Shown piece after piece: positions 24,837 to 32,153 of a stretch of DNA of 32,166 nt; the stretch's first letter is position 1, and every line of letters begins with the position of its first letter. The translations under genes were made by a program, and so were the position numbers. This DNA is from Sphaerobacter sp. (GTDB lineage Bacteria; Chloroflexota; Chloroflexia; Thermomicrobiales; Thermomicrobiaceae). Below the pieces are notes generated by a model that worked only from the letters and a program-made list of their open reading frames with translations, did no database searches and was not told the DNA's origin. The DNA is taken from assembly GCF_019683595.1 (NCBI RefSeq), contig NZ_JADGHZ010000027.1:1-32166 (forward strand), read 5' to 3'.

Positions 24837-25643
24837 CTACTGCGTGAGCCCCTGCTCCTTGGCTGCGTCCTTCGCCGACTGCTGGGCCGATTCAGCGACC
24901 TGCTGAGCCTTGCCCATCGTCTGCTGCGCGGCGTCCTGCGCCTTCTCCATGACCGTATCGCGGGCCGGGCCCATCATCTCCCGCTCCCGCTGGGTCTCGG
25001 GGATGGCGAGGCCCACTGCGGCGCCCAGGCCCAGAGCGGCAACCGTGACCGCCAGCGGTTTCTCGTCGATGAGGCGGTCGAGCTGGCTCCGCGCGCTGTG
25101 CATCTGGTGCTGCATCTCGCCGGTCACTTCGCCGGCGCGCCCCTGGACCTGGGAAGCCATCTCCCCCGCCCGCTCCTGCGCCTGGCTCACGGCCTGGCCG
25201 GCGCCGCCGCCGCGCGACTCGGCTCGCTCGTCGTCCGCGTAGGTGCGGGGGACGGGGCGCCCGTACTCATCGTAGCGGACGTGGCGCGGGCGCGATGACG
25301 GCTGCGACGCGCTCTGCCGGTTCCGCCAGAGCATGCCGATGCCGACTGCGGCGAGCGCCGCGGGGATCGGGTTCTGCTTGATCGTCTCGATAATGCCGCC
25401 GCCGGTCTGGCGCGCCGTGTCGCCCATGTCGCTCGCCATCTGCTCGGCCCTCCCGATCGTGGCTTCTCGGACCGACTCCTTCGCCTGATCCTTCAGGTGC
25501 TCCGGGCTCAGGCGCTCCTGGATGGCATCGATCGTCTCGCTCATGTCGGCCCGCGTGTCCTCGATGTCGTCGCGGATCTCATCGGGTGTCTGATCTGCGT
25601 CCGGAGGCTGGACGTCGTCCGGGCGCTCAAACGGGTCTCTCAT
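24837..25643 (-). CDS. DUF3618-containing membrane protein with amphipathic repeat region
   Basis: 268 aa. Residues 19-65 match DUF3618 (TPDEIRDDIEDTRADMSETIDAIQERLSP), followed by a short hydrophobic segment (NPIPAALAAVGIGMLW). A hydrophilic linker and Gln/Ala-rich heptad-like segments (AVSQAQERAGEMASQVQGRAGEV) come next, then a second hydrophobic helix (KPLAVTVAALGLGAAVGLAIP) and an Ala/Gln-rich tail resembling LEA/YtxH-type proteins. Likely an inner-membrane-associated stress or envelope protein; no enzyme motif. ATG at 25643 has AAGGAG 5 nt upstream and overlaps the stop of the upstream gene by four bases. Third gene of the operon. Confidence 0.85.
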   Translation of the reverse strand: MRDPFERPDDVQPPDADQTPDEIRDDIEDTRADMSETIDAIQERLSPEHLKDQAKESVREATIGRAEQMASDMGDTARQTGGGIIETIKQNPIPAALAAVGIGMLWRNRQSASQPSSRPRHVRYDEYGRPVPRTYADDERAESRGGGAGQAVSQAQERAGEMASQVQGRAGEVTGEMQHQMHSARSQLDRLIDEKPLAVTVAALGLGAAVGLAIPETQREREMMGPARDTVMEKAQDAAQQTMGKAQQVAESAQQSAKDAAKEQGLTQ

Positions 25644-26029
25644 GCCTGCTCCTTCAACCAATCACGGTCCTCCTTGAGCGACTCGACCGTCTGCTCCGGC
25701 GCGAGCGGGGTGCGCTGGAGCGCGTCCCGGCCCCGGTCGACCAGGAAGTACCCGATCGCCGCCACCACGATGCCGACGATGAGTGCCGACAACCACCAGG
25801 GCATGATCTCGGCCAGCAGGATGATGATCGCCGCCAGGATCGCCAGCGCCCCGGCGTAGACCACCGCGCCGCCGATCGCAAGGATTGCGACGTTCTTGCC
25901 GACCTCGGTCGCCTTCTGGCTCATCTCGGTCTTGGCCAGCGCCACTTCCTGGCGTATCAGCACGCTGGTCTGCCGCGACAGGTCAGAGAACAGCTCGCCG
26001 AGCGAGCGCTCGTCTCTGCTCTGCTCCAT
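25640..26029 (-). CDS. Holin-superfamily III-like small membrane protein
   Basis: 129 aa. An amphipathic N-terminal half (SLGELFSDLSRQTSVLIRQEVALAKTEMSQKA) precedes two membrane helices (about 50-70 and 78-98) and a basic C-terminal tail. This is the layout of the phage_holin_3_6 / actinobacterial holin superfamily III family, which in chromosomes usually occurs beside DUF3618 and YtxH-like genes and has no proven lytic role. Its ATG shares one base with the upstream stop (TGATG), and its own stop overlaps the next start (ATGA), so the three genes are translationally coupled. Confidence 0.88.
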   Translation of the reverse strand: MEQSRDERSLGELFSDLSRQTSVLIRQEVALAKTEMSQKATEVGKNVAILAIGGAVVYAGALAILAAIIILLAEIMPWWLSALIVGIVVAAIGYFLVDRGRDALQRTPLAPEQTVESLKEDRDWLKEQA

Positions 26030-26676
26030 CAGTCAACTCCTGTACTCCGCGTCTGCCCGGCGCCGTAGCCCGGCTCCGAGGACGGGCGATAGCTCGGGCT
26101 CTCCTCGACCATCGCGTCGCCGTAGCGGGTCCGGCCGCGCATGCCGCCCCGAGAGGTCCGACCCGAGGACGAGCCGGAACTCTTGAGGAAGCGGGCCGTC
26201 AGCACGCCGAGCGCGAACGCCCCGCCCAGCACCAGGGCCGGCTGGCGACGGGCGAAGTCCTCCACGTCGTCCATCAGGTCCTCGACCTCGTGCCGGCGGA
26301 GGTAGTCCGATAGCTGCCGCACGCGATCCGCGGCCATGTCGGTGACGTTGGCGATGGTGTCCTGCTGGCTATCGTGGAGTTGGCGGCTCACCTGTGTCAG
26401 GGCATCCGCCGCGCTTTCCAGTCCCTCCGCCAGCCGGTCCTTCTGCCCAGCCGCCCGCTCCGCGGCCTGCTGCTGGACCTTGCTGACCGCCTGACCGGCC
26501 TGCTCCTGAGCCTTGCCAACCGCTTGCCCCGCCTGCTGCTGGGCCTGTCCGGCGGACTGCTCGCCCGCACGCCGACCGGGCTCGGATGCACCGTAGCCGG
26601 ACGGCTCCGATGTCGCGCGTAGCTCGTCGCTGTCCGTGAGATCGTCCATCTTCCGCTCGGGGTAGGACTCGTGCAT
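26029..26676 (-). CDS. Ala/Gln-rich helical protein with single membrane segment (YtxH/LEA-like)
   Basis: 215 aa. After a polar start, residues of about 45-85 form an 11-residue-like amphipathic repeat (QAQQQAGQAVGKAQEQAGQAVSK). A coiled-coil region follows (LESAADALTQVSRQLHDSQQDTI), then DYLRRHEVEDLMDDVEDFARRQPALVLGGAFALGVLTARFLKSS, a conserved-looking membrane anchor motif shared by many small envelope proteins, and a disordered Gly/Ser/Arg tail. ATG at 26676 is chosen because AGAGGTGCAGGA precedes it; an in-frame start at 26733 would add 19 unconserved residues. First gene of the operon. Confidence 0.8.
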   Translation of the reverse strand: MHESYPERKMDDLTDSDELRATSEPSGYGASEPGRRAGEQSAGQAQQQAGQAVGKAQEQAGQAVSKVQQQAAERAAGQKDRLAEGLESAADALTQVSRQLHDSQQDTIANVTDMAADRVRQLSDYLRRHEVEDLMDDVEDFARRQPALVLGGAFALGVLTARFLKSSGSSSGRTSRGGMRGRTRYGDAMVEESPSYRPSSEPGYGAGQTRSTGVD

Positions 26677-27031
26677 TCCTGCACCTCTCGTTTCCAGCCC
26701 GCTGGCGACCCGGCATCCGCCCGCCTGCGTCATTGCGGGTTAGTCTGGTCGCACGAATAATTTCTGTGAGACAATGCATAGACGGTGCCAGAGCGTGCCC
26801 GGTGGTCACGGATGCGATGCGGCGCGGTCCGCGGGGGATCAGCAAATCGGTGATGGTCGTATCATCAGGCGGTCTGGTTCCGGATGCAGCGATGGTGAGC
26901 CCTGCCAGCCTGACTCATCGGGCACGCGATCTGCTAGGCAGGGGAGCGGCCGGGAGGATCCCGGTCGGTAGTATGCTTACCGGACGGACCGAACCCGCCT
27001 CGAGAGATAGAGATAGGGAAGACGAGCCGGC
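26677..27031. other. Divergent control region between membrane-protein operon and histidine kinase
   Basis: 355 bp without a gene. On the minus strand a sigma-54-like element lies at 26775-26790; an AT-rich stretch at 26755-26770 sits just downstream of it. Upstream of the kinase, CGGTA/TACCG arms (about 26966-26982) form a small inverted repeat. No strong sigma-70 promoter was seen for either direction. Confidence 0.45.
26775..26790 (-). promoter_or_regulatory. Sigma-54-like -24/-12 element
   Basis: On the minus strand TGGCAC-N5-ATGCA matches the sigma-54 consensus TGGCAC-N5-TTGCA with one mismatch and exact GG-GC spacing, about 100 bp upstream of the 26676 start. A single match in a long GC-rich sequence can be chance, and it is unknown whether this genome encodes RpoN. 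Confidence 0.2.
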
Positions 27032-29404
27032 GTGACTATGACGCATCAGTTGCTCCTCCTCCGCGCGGCGCTCGACCAGTTCGATGAGGCTGTCCTCGTC
27101 GCCGACCCGGCCGGCGTCATTCAACATCGGAACCAGGCGGCACAGCACCTCCTCGGTGGGCGGGAGACGCTTGTGAACGTCGCCCAGCTCGGCGGCCCCG
27201 CCAATCTCTGCCAGCGGGTCGCGCGGGGAGAAACGGTCTACGGCGTTCCGGTGCCTGGCCTCGGACCGGATATCCGGCTGTCGGCGTCACCGGTACGCGA
27301 CACCGGCGGGGCGATCGTCGGGATGACCGTCATGCTGCGCCGCGAGCCGGTGCGGGACGACACCGGCCTCGACGCCCTGCAATTGGACGCCATCGCCCAC
27401 GCTATCGCCTCCGGTCGCGACATCGACACGATTCTCGGGTACACGTTCGGCTTCCTGCAGCCGCTGATCGGCTGCGACAACATCTCGTTGGCGGTTCCGT
27501 CGCCGGAGGACGAGGATGGACGGCTGCGCGTCCTGGCGCTGCGGCCGACGCCGTTCTCGACCATCCTCTCCACCGGCGAGGTGGCGGAAGCCGTCCAGCG
27601 GGTCGCCACCGACGGCGTCCCGGTCGTCGTCGACGACACCCTCTCCGCGGCCTTTCAGGAGGATGCCCTCCTCCGGAGTCTCGGCATCCGCAGCTACGCG
27701 ATCTATCCGCTCCGCGGGGAGCACGGGATCCTCGGGACGATCAACCTCAGTTCCCGCACGCCTGCGGCCTTCTCGGACCGCGTGCTGGCGGTCGTCGAGC
27801 GCGTAGCCAGCCATGTGGCGCTGGCGGTCGAGAAGATCCTCTTGCTCGAATCGACTGAGCGGCACAGCGTCTTCCTGGAGCAGGTGCTGCAGTACGTGCC
27901 CGCCGGCGTCATCGTGGTGGGGCCGCCGCCCGACCTGCGCGTGCTGACGGCGAACAGGCACTACCGCAGTTTCCTGGACGAACCCTACCGCTCGGAGAAG
28001 GATCTCGTGGGGTTGCCCCTCCGCACGATCATTCCGGATCTCGACGAGGTGGGCTTCGGAGCCGCGCTCACCGAGGCCTTCACCACCGGTGAGACGATCG
28101 AGGTGCGGGATGTCGTCTACGAGGGGTCGGAGCGGGGAGCGATCCACCTGGACTCCTGGTGCGTCCCGCTGCGCGACCGCCTCGGCCGGGTCGAGGCGGT
28201 GATCGGACTGGTGACGGACACGACCGAGCGGGTGCGCTACCAGCGGCGGATCGAGGAGCTCGCCAAGAGCGCGGCCCAACAGGCTACCGCACTCAGCACC
28301 ATCATCGAGTCGATGGTGGAGGGCGTCTACGTCTGCGACGGCACGGGGCGGGTGGTGCTCGTCAACGAAGCAGGTGCCCGGCTCTTCGGCATCACCACCG
28401 AGCAGGCCCTCCAGCCGCTCGCGAAGTATGCCGAGTTCAGCCAGGCGCGCTACCCGGACGGCCGGCCGATCCCGCCTGAGGAGATGCCGCTGGCGCGTGG
28501 GCTCCGCGGGGAAACGAGCGCGGACTGGGAGCAGATCGTGCGGCGGGCGGACACCGGCGAGGATATCCACCTCCGCTTCGCCTACTCCCCGATCGTGGAC
28601 GACCGCGGCACCATCGTCGGCGCCGTCGCCGTCGCCAACGACATGACCCGGACCCGCCAGCTCGAGCGGCAGCGCGAGGAGTTCCTGTCCATCGCCGCGC
28701 ACGAGTTGAAGACCCCGGTGACCAGCGTCAAGCTCTTCACCCAGGGCATGCTCCGCACCCTGCAGCGGCGCGGCACCCTCGCACCGGAGCGGGCCGAGCG
28801 GGATCTCCAGACGATCCTGGGCCAGATCGATCGGCTCACGCGCCTCGTCGACGACCTGCTCGATGTGAGCCGCGTGCGCACCGGCTGCCTCGAGTACCAC
28901 TTCGAGACGGTCGACCTGACCGCGCTGGTCGAGGCGGTTGTCGATCGCTTCCGGCGGCAGATCGAAGAGGACGATCGGTACGAGCTGCGCTTCATCGCCA
29001 CGCCGGGCTTGCCCGCGATCGTCGTCGATCCCCACCGGATCGATCAGGTCTTGACCAACCTGCTGTCGAACGCGATCAAGTACTCCCCGACCGGCGGCAC
29101 GATCAGCGTGCAGGTAGGCCCCGGGGCGGAGCCGAGCTGGATCCGCATCGAAGTCAGCGACCCGGGAGTCGGGCTCGACCCACCCGAGATCGCCGGCCTG
29201 TTCGAGCCGTTTGCCCGCGCCGCCGGCAACACCACCGTGCGCAACATCAGCGGTATCGGCCTCGGGCTCTATATCAGCCGTGCCATCGTGGAGCGCCACG
29301 GCGGGCGCATCTGGGCCCAGAGCGAGGGTCAGGGCTGCGGCTCCACCTTCATCGTGGAGCTACCCGTCCGCCCCGCGTCCTACACGTCCAGCGACACCGA
29401 CTGA
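27032..29404 (+). CDS. Soluble sensor histidine kinase with PAS, GAF and further PAS domains
   Basis: 790 aa, no membrane segment. The order is: PAS 1 at about 10-108 (VLVADPAGVIQHRNQAAQHLLG), GAF at about 112-272, PAS 2 at about 283-408 (VPAGVIVVGPPPDLRVLTANRHY), PAS 3 at about 423-545 (MVEGVYVCDGTGRVVLVNEAG), then HisKA with the phosphorylated His557 in SIAAHELKTPVTS. The HATPase domain has the N box with Asn680 in LLSNAIKYSP, DPGVGLD, and GIGLGLYIS. It is therefore a cytoplasmic sensor of a small molecule, redox state or light, autophosphorylating on His557. No response regulator is adjacent. The GTG at 27032 is followed two codons later by ATG (27038); either may be the true start. Confidence 0.93.
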   Translation: MTMTHQLLLLRAALDQFDEAVLVADPAGVIQHRNQAAQHLLGGRETLVNVAQLGGPANLCQRVARGETVYGVPVPGLGPDIRLSASPVRDTGGAIVGMTVMLRREPVRDDTGLDALQLDAIAHAIASGRDIDTILGYTFGFLQPLIGCDNISLAVPSPEDEDGRLRVLALRPTPFSTILSTGEVAEAVQRVATDGVPVVVDDTLSAAFQEDALLRSLGIRSYAIYPLRGEHGILGTINLSSRTPAAFSDRVLAVVERVASHVALAVEKILLLESTERHSVFLEQVLQYVPAGVIVVGPPPDLRVLTANRHYRSFLDEPYRSEKDLVGLPLRTIIPDLDEVGFGAALTEAFTTGETIEVRDVVYEGSERGAIHLDSWCVPLRDRLGRVEAVIGLVTDTTERVRYQRRIEELAKSAAQQATALSTIIESMVEGVYVCDGTGRVVLVNEAGARLFGITTEQALQPLAKYAEFSQARYPDGRPIPPEEMPLARGLRGETSADWEQIVRRADTGEDIHLRFAYSPIVDDRGTIVGAVAVANDMTRTRQLERQREEFLSIAAHELKTPVTSVKLFTQGMLRTLQRRGTLAPERAERDLQTILGQIDRLTRLVDDLLDVSRVRTGCLEYHFETVDLTALVEAVVDRFRRQIEEDDRYELRFIATPGLPAIVVDPHRIDQVLTNLLSNAIKYSPTGGTISVQVGPGAEPSWIRIEVSDPGVGLDPPEIAGLFEPFARAAGNTTVRNISGIGLGLYISRAIVERHGGRIWAQSEGQGCGSTFIVELPVRPASYTSSDTD

Positions 29405-29435
29405 CCGTGCACGCTCGCGGGCGCGCCCCCAGCAC

Positions 29436-29708
29436 CTACCGGTGCCCGTTCGTGCCTCGCGAACGTCCGAACAGCCCGGCCATGCCCTCGGGATGGAGCA
29501 CCAGTGCCGTTGCGCGGTGCGCGTCCACCGGGCAGTACGCGCTCGGCATCAGGTTGCAGCAGCACTGATCGCTGTCGATGTGACTGCCGTCCTCCTGGAT
29601 ATAGCACCAGGCGGAGGTTCCATGCTCCGCACACGGGACGACCCGCGCCCAGGACCGCCCGCTCTCCAGCACGGACGGCTGTCGCCGCGACGACTGCGAG
29701 TCCTCCAT
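29436..29708 (-). CDS. Small Cys/His-rich protein downstream of the WxL locus
   Basis: 90 aa, function not recognised. Six Cys (26, 35, 49, 50, 51, 59) and several His suggest metal binding, with no signal peptide. C49-x-C51-x7-C59-P has exactly the same spacing as the motif in the unlinked 98-aa protein at 20728-21024. The ATG at 29708 is preceded by a strong AAGGAGGAG about 9 nt upstream, which argues for a real gene. It starts 51 bp after the second WxL gene on the same strand, so it may be co-transcribed with the surface-protein locus, and it converges on the kinase gene, 31 bp away. Confidence 0.65.
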   Translation of the reverse strand: MEDSQSSRRQPSVLESGRSWARVVPCAEHGTSAWCYIQEDGSHIDSDQCCCNLMPSAYCPVDAHRATALVLHPEGMAGLFGRSRGTNGHR

Positions 29709-29759
29709 GGCCCCGTTCTCCTCCTTAACCCTCCTCGGTCGACTTACCGCCCCGCCCGG

Positions 29760-30326
29760 CTACGGCCCGCTCACAATCGACAGGGTGATCGTCGTTGTGT
29801 AGCTGCCGGCATAGGCGTTCGCCGGGATGGCGATCTCCACCGTCGCCGACACGGTGAAAGCGCCCATACCGGTACCGGGCGCGGCGGTGAAAAACGGCAC
29901 CGGCTGCACCTCCGTGCCGGTGGGCACGGTCAACGGGTAGGCAACCGCGTTCACCGGGTCCGTGCAGGTCCCCGATGCACAGGCCGCGACCACGCCGGTG
30001 ATCGTCATCGCGTCGGCCGGCAGCGCGTGGCCGGCCGGACCGCCGGTCGTGAAGGGCGTCGCGCTGATCCCCAGGCTCCAACCGGCGCCGGACCCGGTGG
30101 CGTCGCTGACGTCGAGTGTGAACGACGACGTCACGCGGCGGTCCGTGCCATCGAGTTGACTTGTCACGCTCGGACCACTCCTGGCGGACATCGTGAGTGG
30201 TCCACCGGTGACGACCACCTCGCCGGGCACGCTCTCCTCCGCCAGCACAGTGGGCACGCCACTCAGCGCGAGGAGAACCGCCAGGCCGAGGCAGATCCGG
30301 AGCAGGCGCCAGTTCTGCGTCACCAC
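29760..30326 (-). CDS. WxL-domain-like secreted surface protein (second copy)
   Basis: 188 aa. A signal peptide at about 1-29 (basic start, LLRICLGLAVLLALSG, cleavage near VLAEE) is followed by a domain with FTLDVSDATGSGAGWSLGISAT; W83-S-L is the WxL motif. The C-terminal strand AYAGSYTTTITLSIV sits where WxL proteins carry a second WxL, but here it reads L-S-I, so the distal Trp is missing. It has two Cys in ACASGTCTDP, probably disulfide-bonded outside the cell. GTG at 30326 has GGGAG 7 nt upstream and overlaps the stop of the preceding gene by seven bases; a GTG at 30323 would give the common GTGA overlap. It probably binds the membrane-anchored partner encoded upstream. Confidence 0.8.
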   Translation of the reverse strand: MVTQNWRLLRICLGLAVLLALSGVPTVLAEESVPGEVVVTGGPLTMSARSGPSVTSQLDGTDRRVTSSFTLDVSDATGSGAGWSLGISATPFTTGGPAGHALPADAMTITGVVAACASGTCTDPVNAVAYPLTVPTGTEVQPVPFFTAAPGTGMGAFTVSATVEIAIPANAYAGSYTTTITLSIVSGP

Positions 30327-31477
30327 TGCGTCGCTCCCGCCTCGTCGTCACCCTCGGACTGCCGAATCCGGACCGTGTTGGCGTGGGACAGCGGAACCAA
30401 CGGCCGGATCGGGCTCACGCCGCTGCCCTGCCCTGCTGCAGGCGCCTCCGATCGGCGCACCGCCGCGCGGCGTCGCCAGATCAGCAGCCCGCCGCCAGCC
30501 AACAGGAGACCGGCGAGCAGCCCCGCGCCGGCGACGGCGACGATCATCCAGATCGACAACCCCTGTTCCGCCGGGGCCGTCACCGTCGCCGACTGCTCAC
30601 CCGGCGTCGCCTCGCTCTCCGGCGCCGCCTGCGCCTCGGGGATGGTGAAGGTTCCCTCGTAGCGCGCCGTCCCCTGCGCGCCGTACTGCAGGTCCACCAC
30701 CACCTGGTAGTCCCCAGCCGCGAGCGGCCCATCGGGGATCACCACCGGGTAGTCGATCGCCGTGTCCGGGAGGAACGTGTGCACCTGCAGTGGGATGCTG
30801 TGGAGCTCGCGCCCCTCGCCGTCGGCGATGGTGACCGTGCCCTGCGGCTTCACCATCTGATTGCCATCGTTGCGCAGCGCGAGCAGGAGCGTCTGCTTCG
30901 AGCTCTGCACGGAGGGCGTCACCCCGTTGATCGTCAGGTGCTCGACCGCCGGCCCCGGAATATTGACCTGCACCGCGGTCACGACGCGGGTCTGCACGTT
31001 GACCTGGAATTGCCCGCTCCCCTGATTCACCGCGGTGCCCTGCGCGGCAATGCCGCCGACGTGGTGGCCCGCACGCAACTCACGCGGCACGGTCACGGTG
31101 AAGCCCACGGTGCGCGACTCGCCCGGGCCGAGCGTCACCTCCGTCTCGTCGAGCTGCACCCAAGCGCCGACCTGCGAGCGAGGGGCGTCGGCGTCGGGGA
31201 ACACGATCCCGCCGGTCGGACCGGTCATCCCGTCCAACGCGTAGAGGCGGACCGTGCCTGGCGCATCGCCGGTGTTGATGACCAGGACGTCGTCCTGAAT
31301 CACCTGCCCCGGCTCGGCGTCGTAGACGAAGTACGCGGCGTTCGTTGACTGCGTCGAAGCGGGCCGCACGCTGAAACTCGCCTCCCCGGCGGCCTGCGCC
31401 ACGCGCGCCGTTGTGAGCAAGAGCAGGAGCAGGAGCGCGGCGGGCACGACGCGCAGTGCGTTGGACAAGAACCGCAT
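30320..31477 (-). CDS. WxL-interacting protein (DUF916/DUF3324) with C-terminal membrane anchor
   Basis: 385 aa surface protein. A signal peptide (about 1-29, poly-Leu core, VAQAAG) is followed by a DUF916-type domain at about 32-145: FSVRPAS, AAYFVYDAEPGQVIQDDVLVINTG, and TLGPGESRTVGFTVTVP. A DUF3324-like domain at about 150-280 follows (HLTINGVTPSVQ, LLLALRNDGNQMVKPQGTVTI). A linker leads to one membrane helix (308-334) and a basic cytoplasmic tail. In Firmicutes this family binds WxL proteins and peptidoglycan; the two flanking genes encode WxL-like partners. ATG at 31477 is chosen because GAGGAGG lies 9 nt upstream; ATG at 31513 lacks such a site. The tail of about 50 residues with Arg/Ser/Pro is longer than a simple stop-transfer. 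Confidence 0.88.
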   Translation of the reverse strand: MRFLSNALRVVPAALLLLLLLTTARVAQAAGEASFSVRPASTQSTNAAYFVYDAEPGQVIQDDVLVINTGDAPGTVRLYALDGMTGPTGGIVFPDADAPRSQVGAWVQLDETEVTLGPGESRTVGFTVTVPRELRAGHHVGGIAAQGTAVNQGSGQFQVNVQTRVVTAVQVNIPGPAVEHLTINGVTPSVQSSKQTLLLALRNDGNQMVKPQGTVTIADGEGRELHSIPLQVHTFLPDTAIDYPVVIPDGPLAAGDYQVVVDLQYGAQGTARYEGTFTIPEAQAAPESEATPGEQSATVTAPAEQGLSIWMIVAVAGAGLLAGLLLAGGGLLIWRRRAAVRRSEAPAAGQGSGVSPIRPLVPLSHANTVRIRQSEGDDEAGATQW

Positions 31478-31544
31478 CGTTGATGGCCTCCTCGAGGCGA
31501 GCGATCGCTTCATGAGATGCTGTTGACAACCCGTTCCCGCGGTG

Positions 31545-31573
31545 GACGCGGCCGGGAGCGTCCCGGCCGCGTC
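31545..31573 (-). terminator. Perfect 13-bp stem-loop between WxL and WxL-interacting genes
   Basis: GACGCGGCCGGGA (31545-31557) pairs perfectly with 31561-31573 around a GCG loop, 13 bp after the stop of the first WxL gene and about 70 bp before the next start. No U-run follows on the minus strand. It likely stabilises or partially terminates the transcript, raising WxL protein over its anchor. Confidence 0.6.
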
Positions 31574-31586
31574 GCTCGACCGATTG

Positions 31587-32153
31587 CTACGGCGTCACCG
31601 CAAGCGTGAACGTCACCGTGCTGGTGTAGTCGCCGGCGTACGCCTCGGCTGGGACATTCAGCGTAAACGTCGGCGCGATCGAGAACGTGCCCATCCCGGA
31701 GTCGGCGGGCGCGGCCAGGATCACCGTCGAGGTGCTGCCAAGCGTCCCGCCCGTCAAGGTTCCGGGTAGGTCGCCCGCGTAGCCTGCATCGGTGGTCACG
31801 GTCGACGAGCCGATGCTCAGCGCATCCGCCGGCAGGAAATGGCCGTCGCCGTCGGCGAACTGGGTCGCGCTGGCCGACAAGCTCCAGCCGGCACCGGAAC
31901 CGGTTGCATCGGTGATGGTGATCGTGGCGTCACCCGGGTTGGTGGTGAGCGTCTGGTCCTGCCCGTTGAGCGTGCCGCTGAAGCTCACCGAGCCGTTCGC
32001 CACGAGGTCCAGCGGTCCCGCGGCCAGATTGGCTGTCCCATCCAAGGTTGCGGAATCCGCCGCCAGCGAGGGCAGCACCGCGCCGACGGCCAGCGCGGCA
32101 GCCAGGCCCATGCCGGCGAGCACGCGCGTCAGTCGAGACTTCCGTGTATCCAT
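31587..32153 (-). CDS. WxL-domain-like secreted surface protein (first copy)
   Basis: 188 aa. A signal peptide of about 31 residues (RKSRLTR, a hydrophobic core, PSLAAD) is followed by a beta-rich Thr/Ser/Gly domain. The WxL motif is W90-S-L in DATGSGAGWSLSAS, identical in context to the second copy at 29760-30326. The C-terminal EAYAGDYTSTVTFTL has F-T-L in place of the usual distal W-x-L. There is no Cys and no membrane anchor, so attachment must be through another protein or the cell wall. ATG at 32153 has GGAGGAA just upstream; the promoter lies beyond the window. The two WxL-like proteins share the same length and order of motifs, so they arose by duplication, but they have diverged strongly. 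Confidence 0.83.
   Translation of the reverse strand: MDTRKSRLTRVLAGMGLAAALAVGAVLPSLAADSATLDGTANLAAGPLDLVANGSVSFSGTLNGQDQTLTTNPGDATITITDATGSGAGWSLSASATQFADGDGHFLPADALSIGSSTVTTDAGYAGDLPGTLTGGTLGSTSTVILAAPADSGMGTFSIAPTFTLNVPAEAYAGDYTSTVTFTLAVTP

Noticed and set aside
27287-29299. 670-aa open frame antisense to the histidine kinase
   Set aside because: Composition is typical of antisense reading in GC-rich DNA; the plus-strand protein has all kinase boxes.
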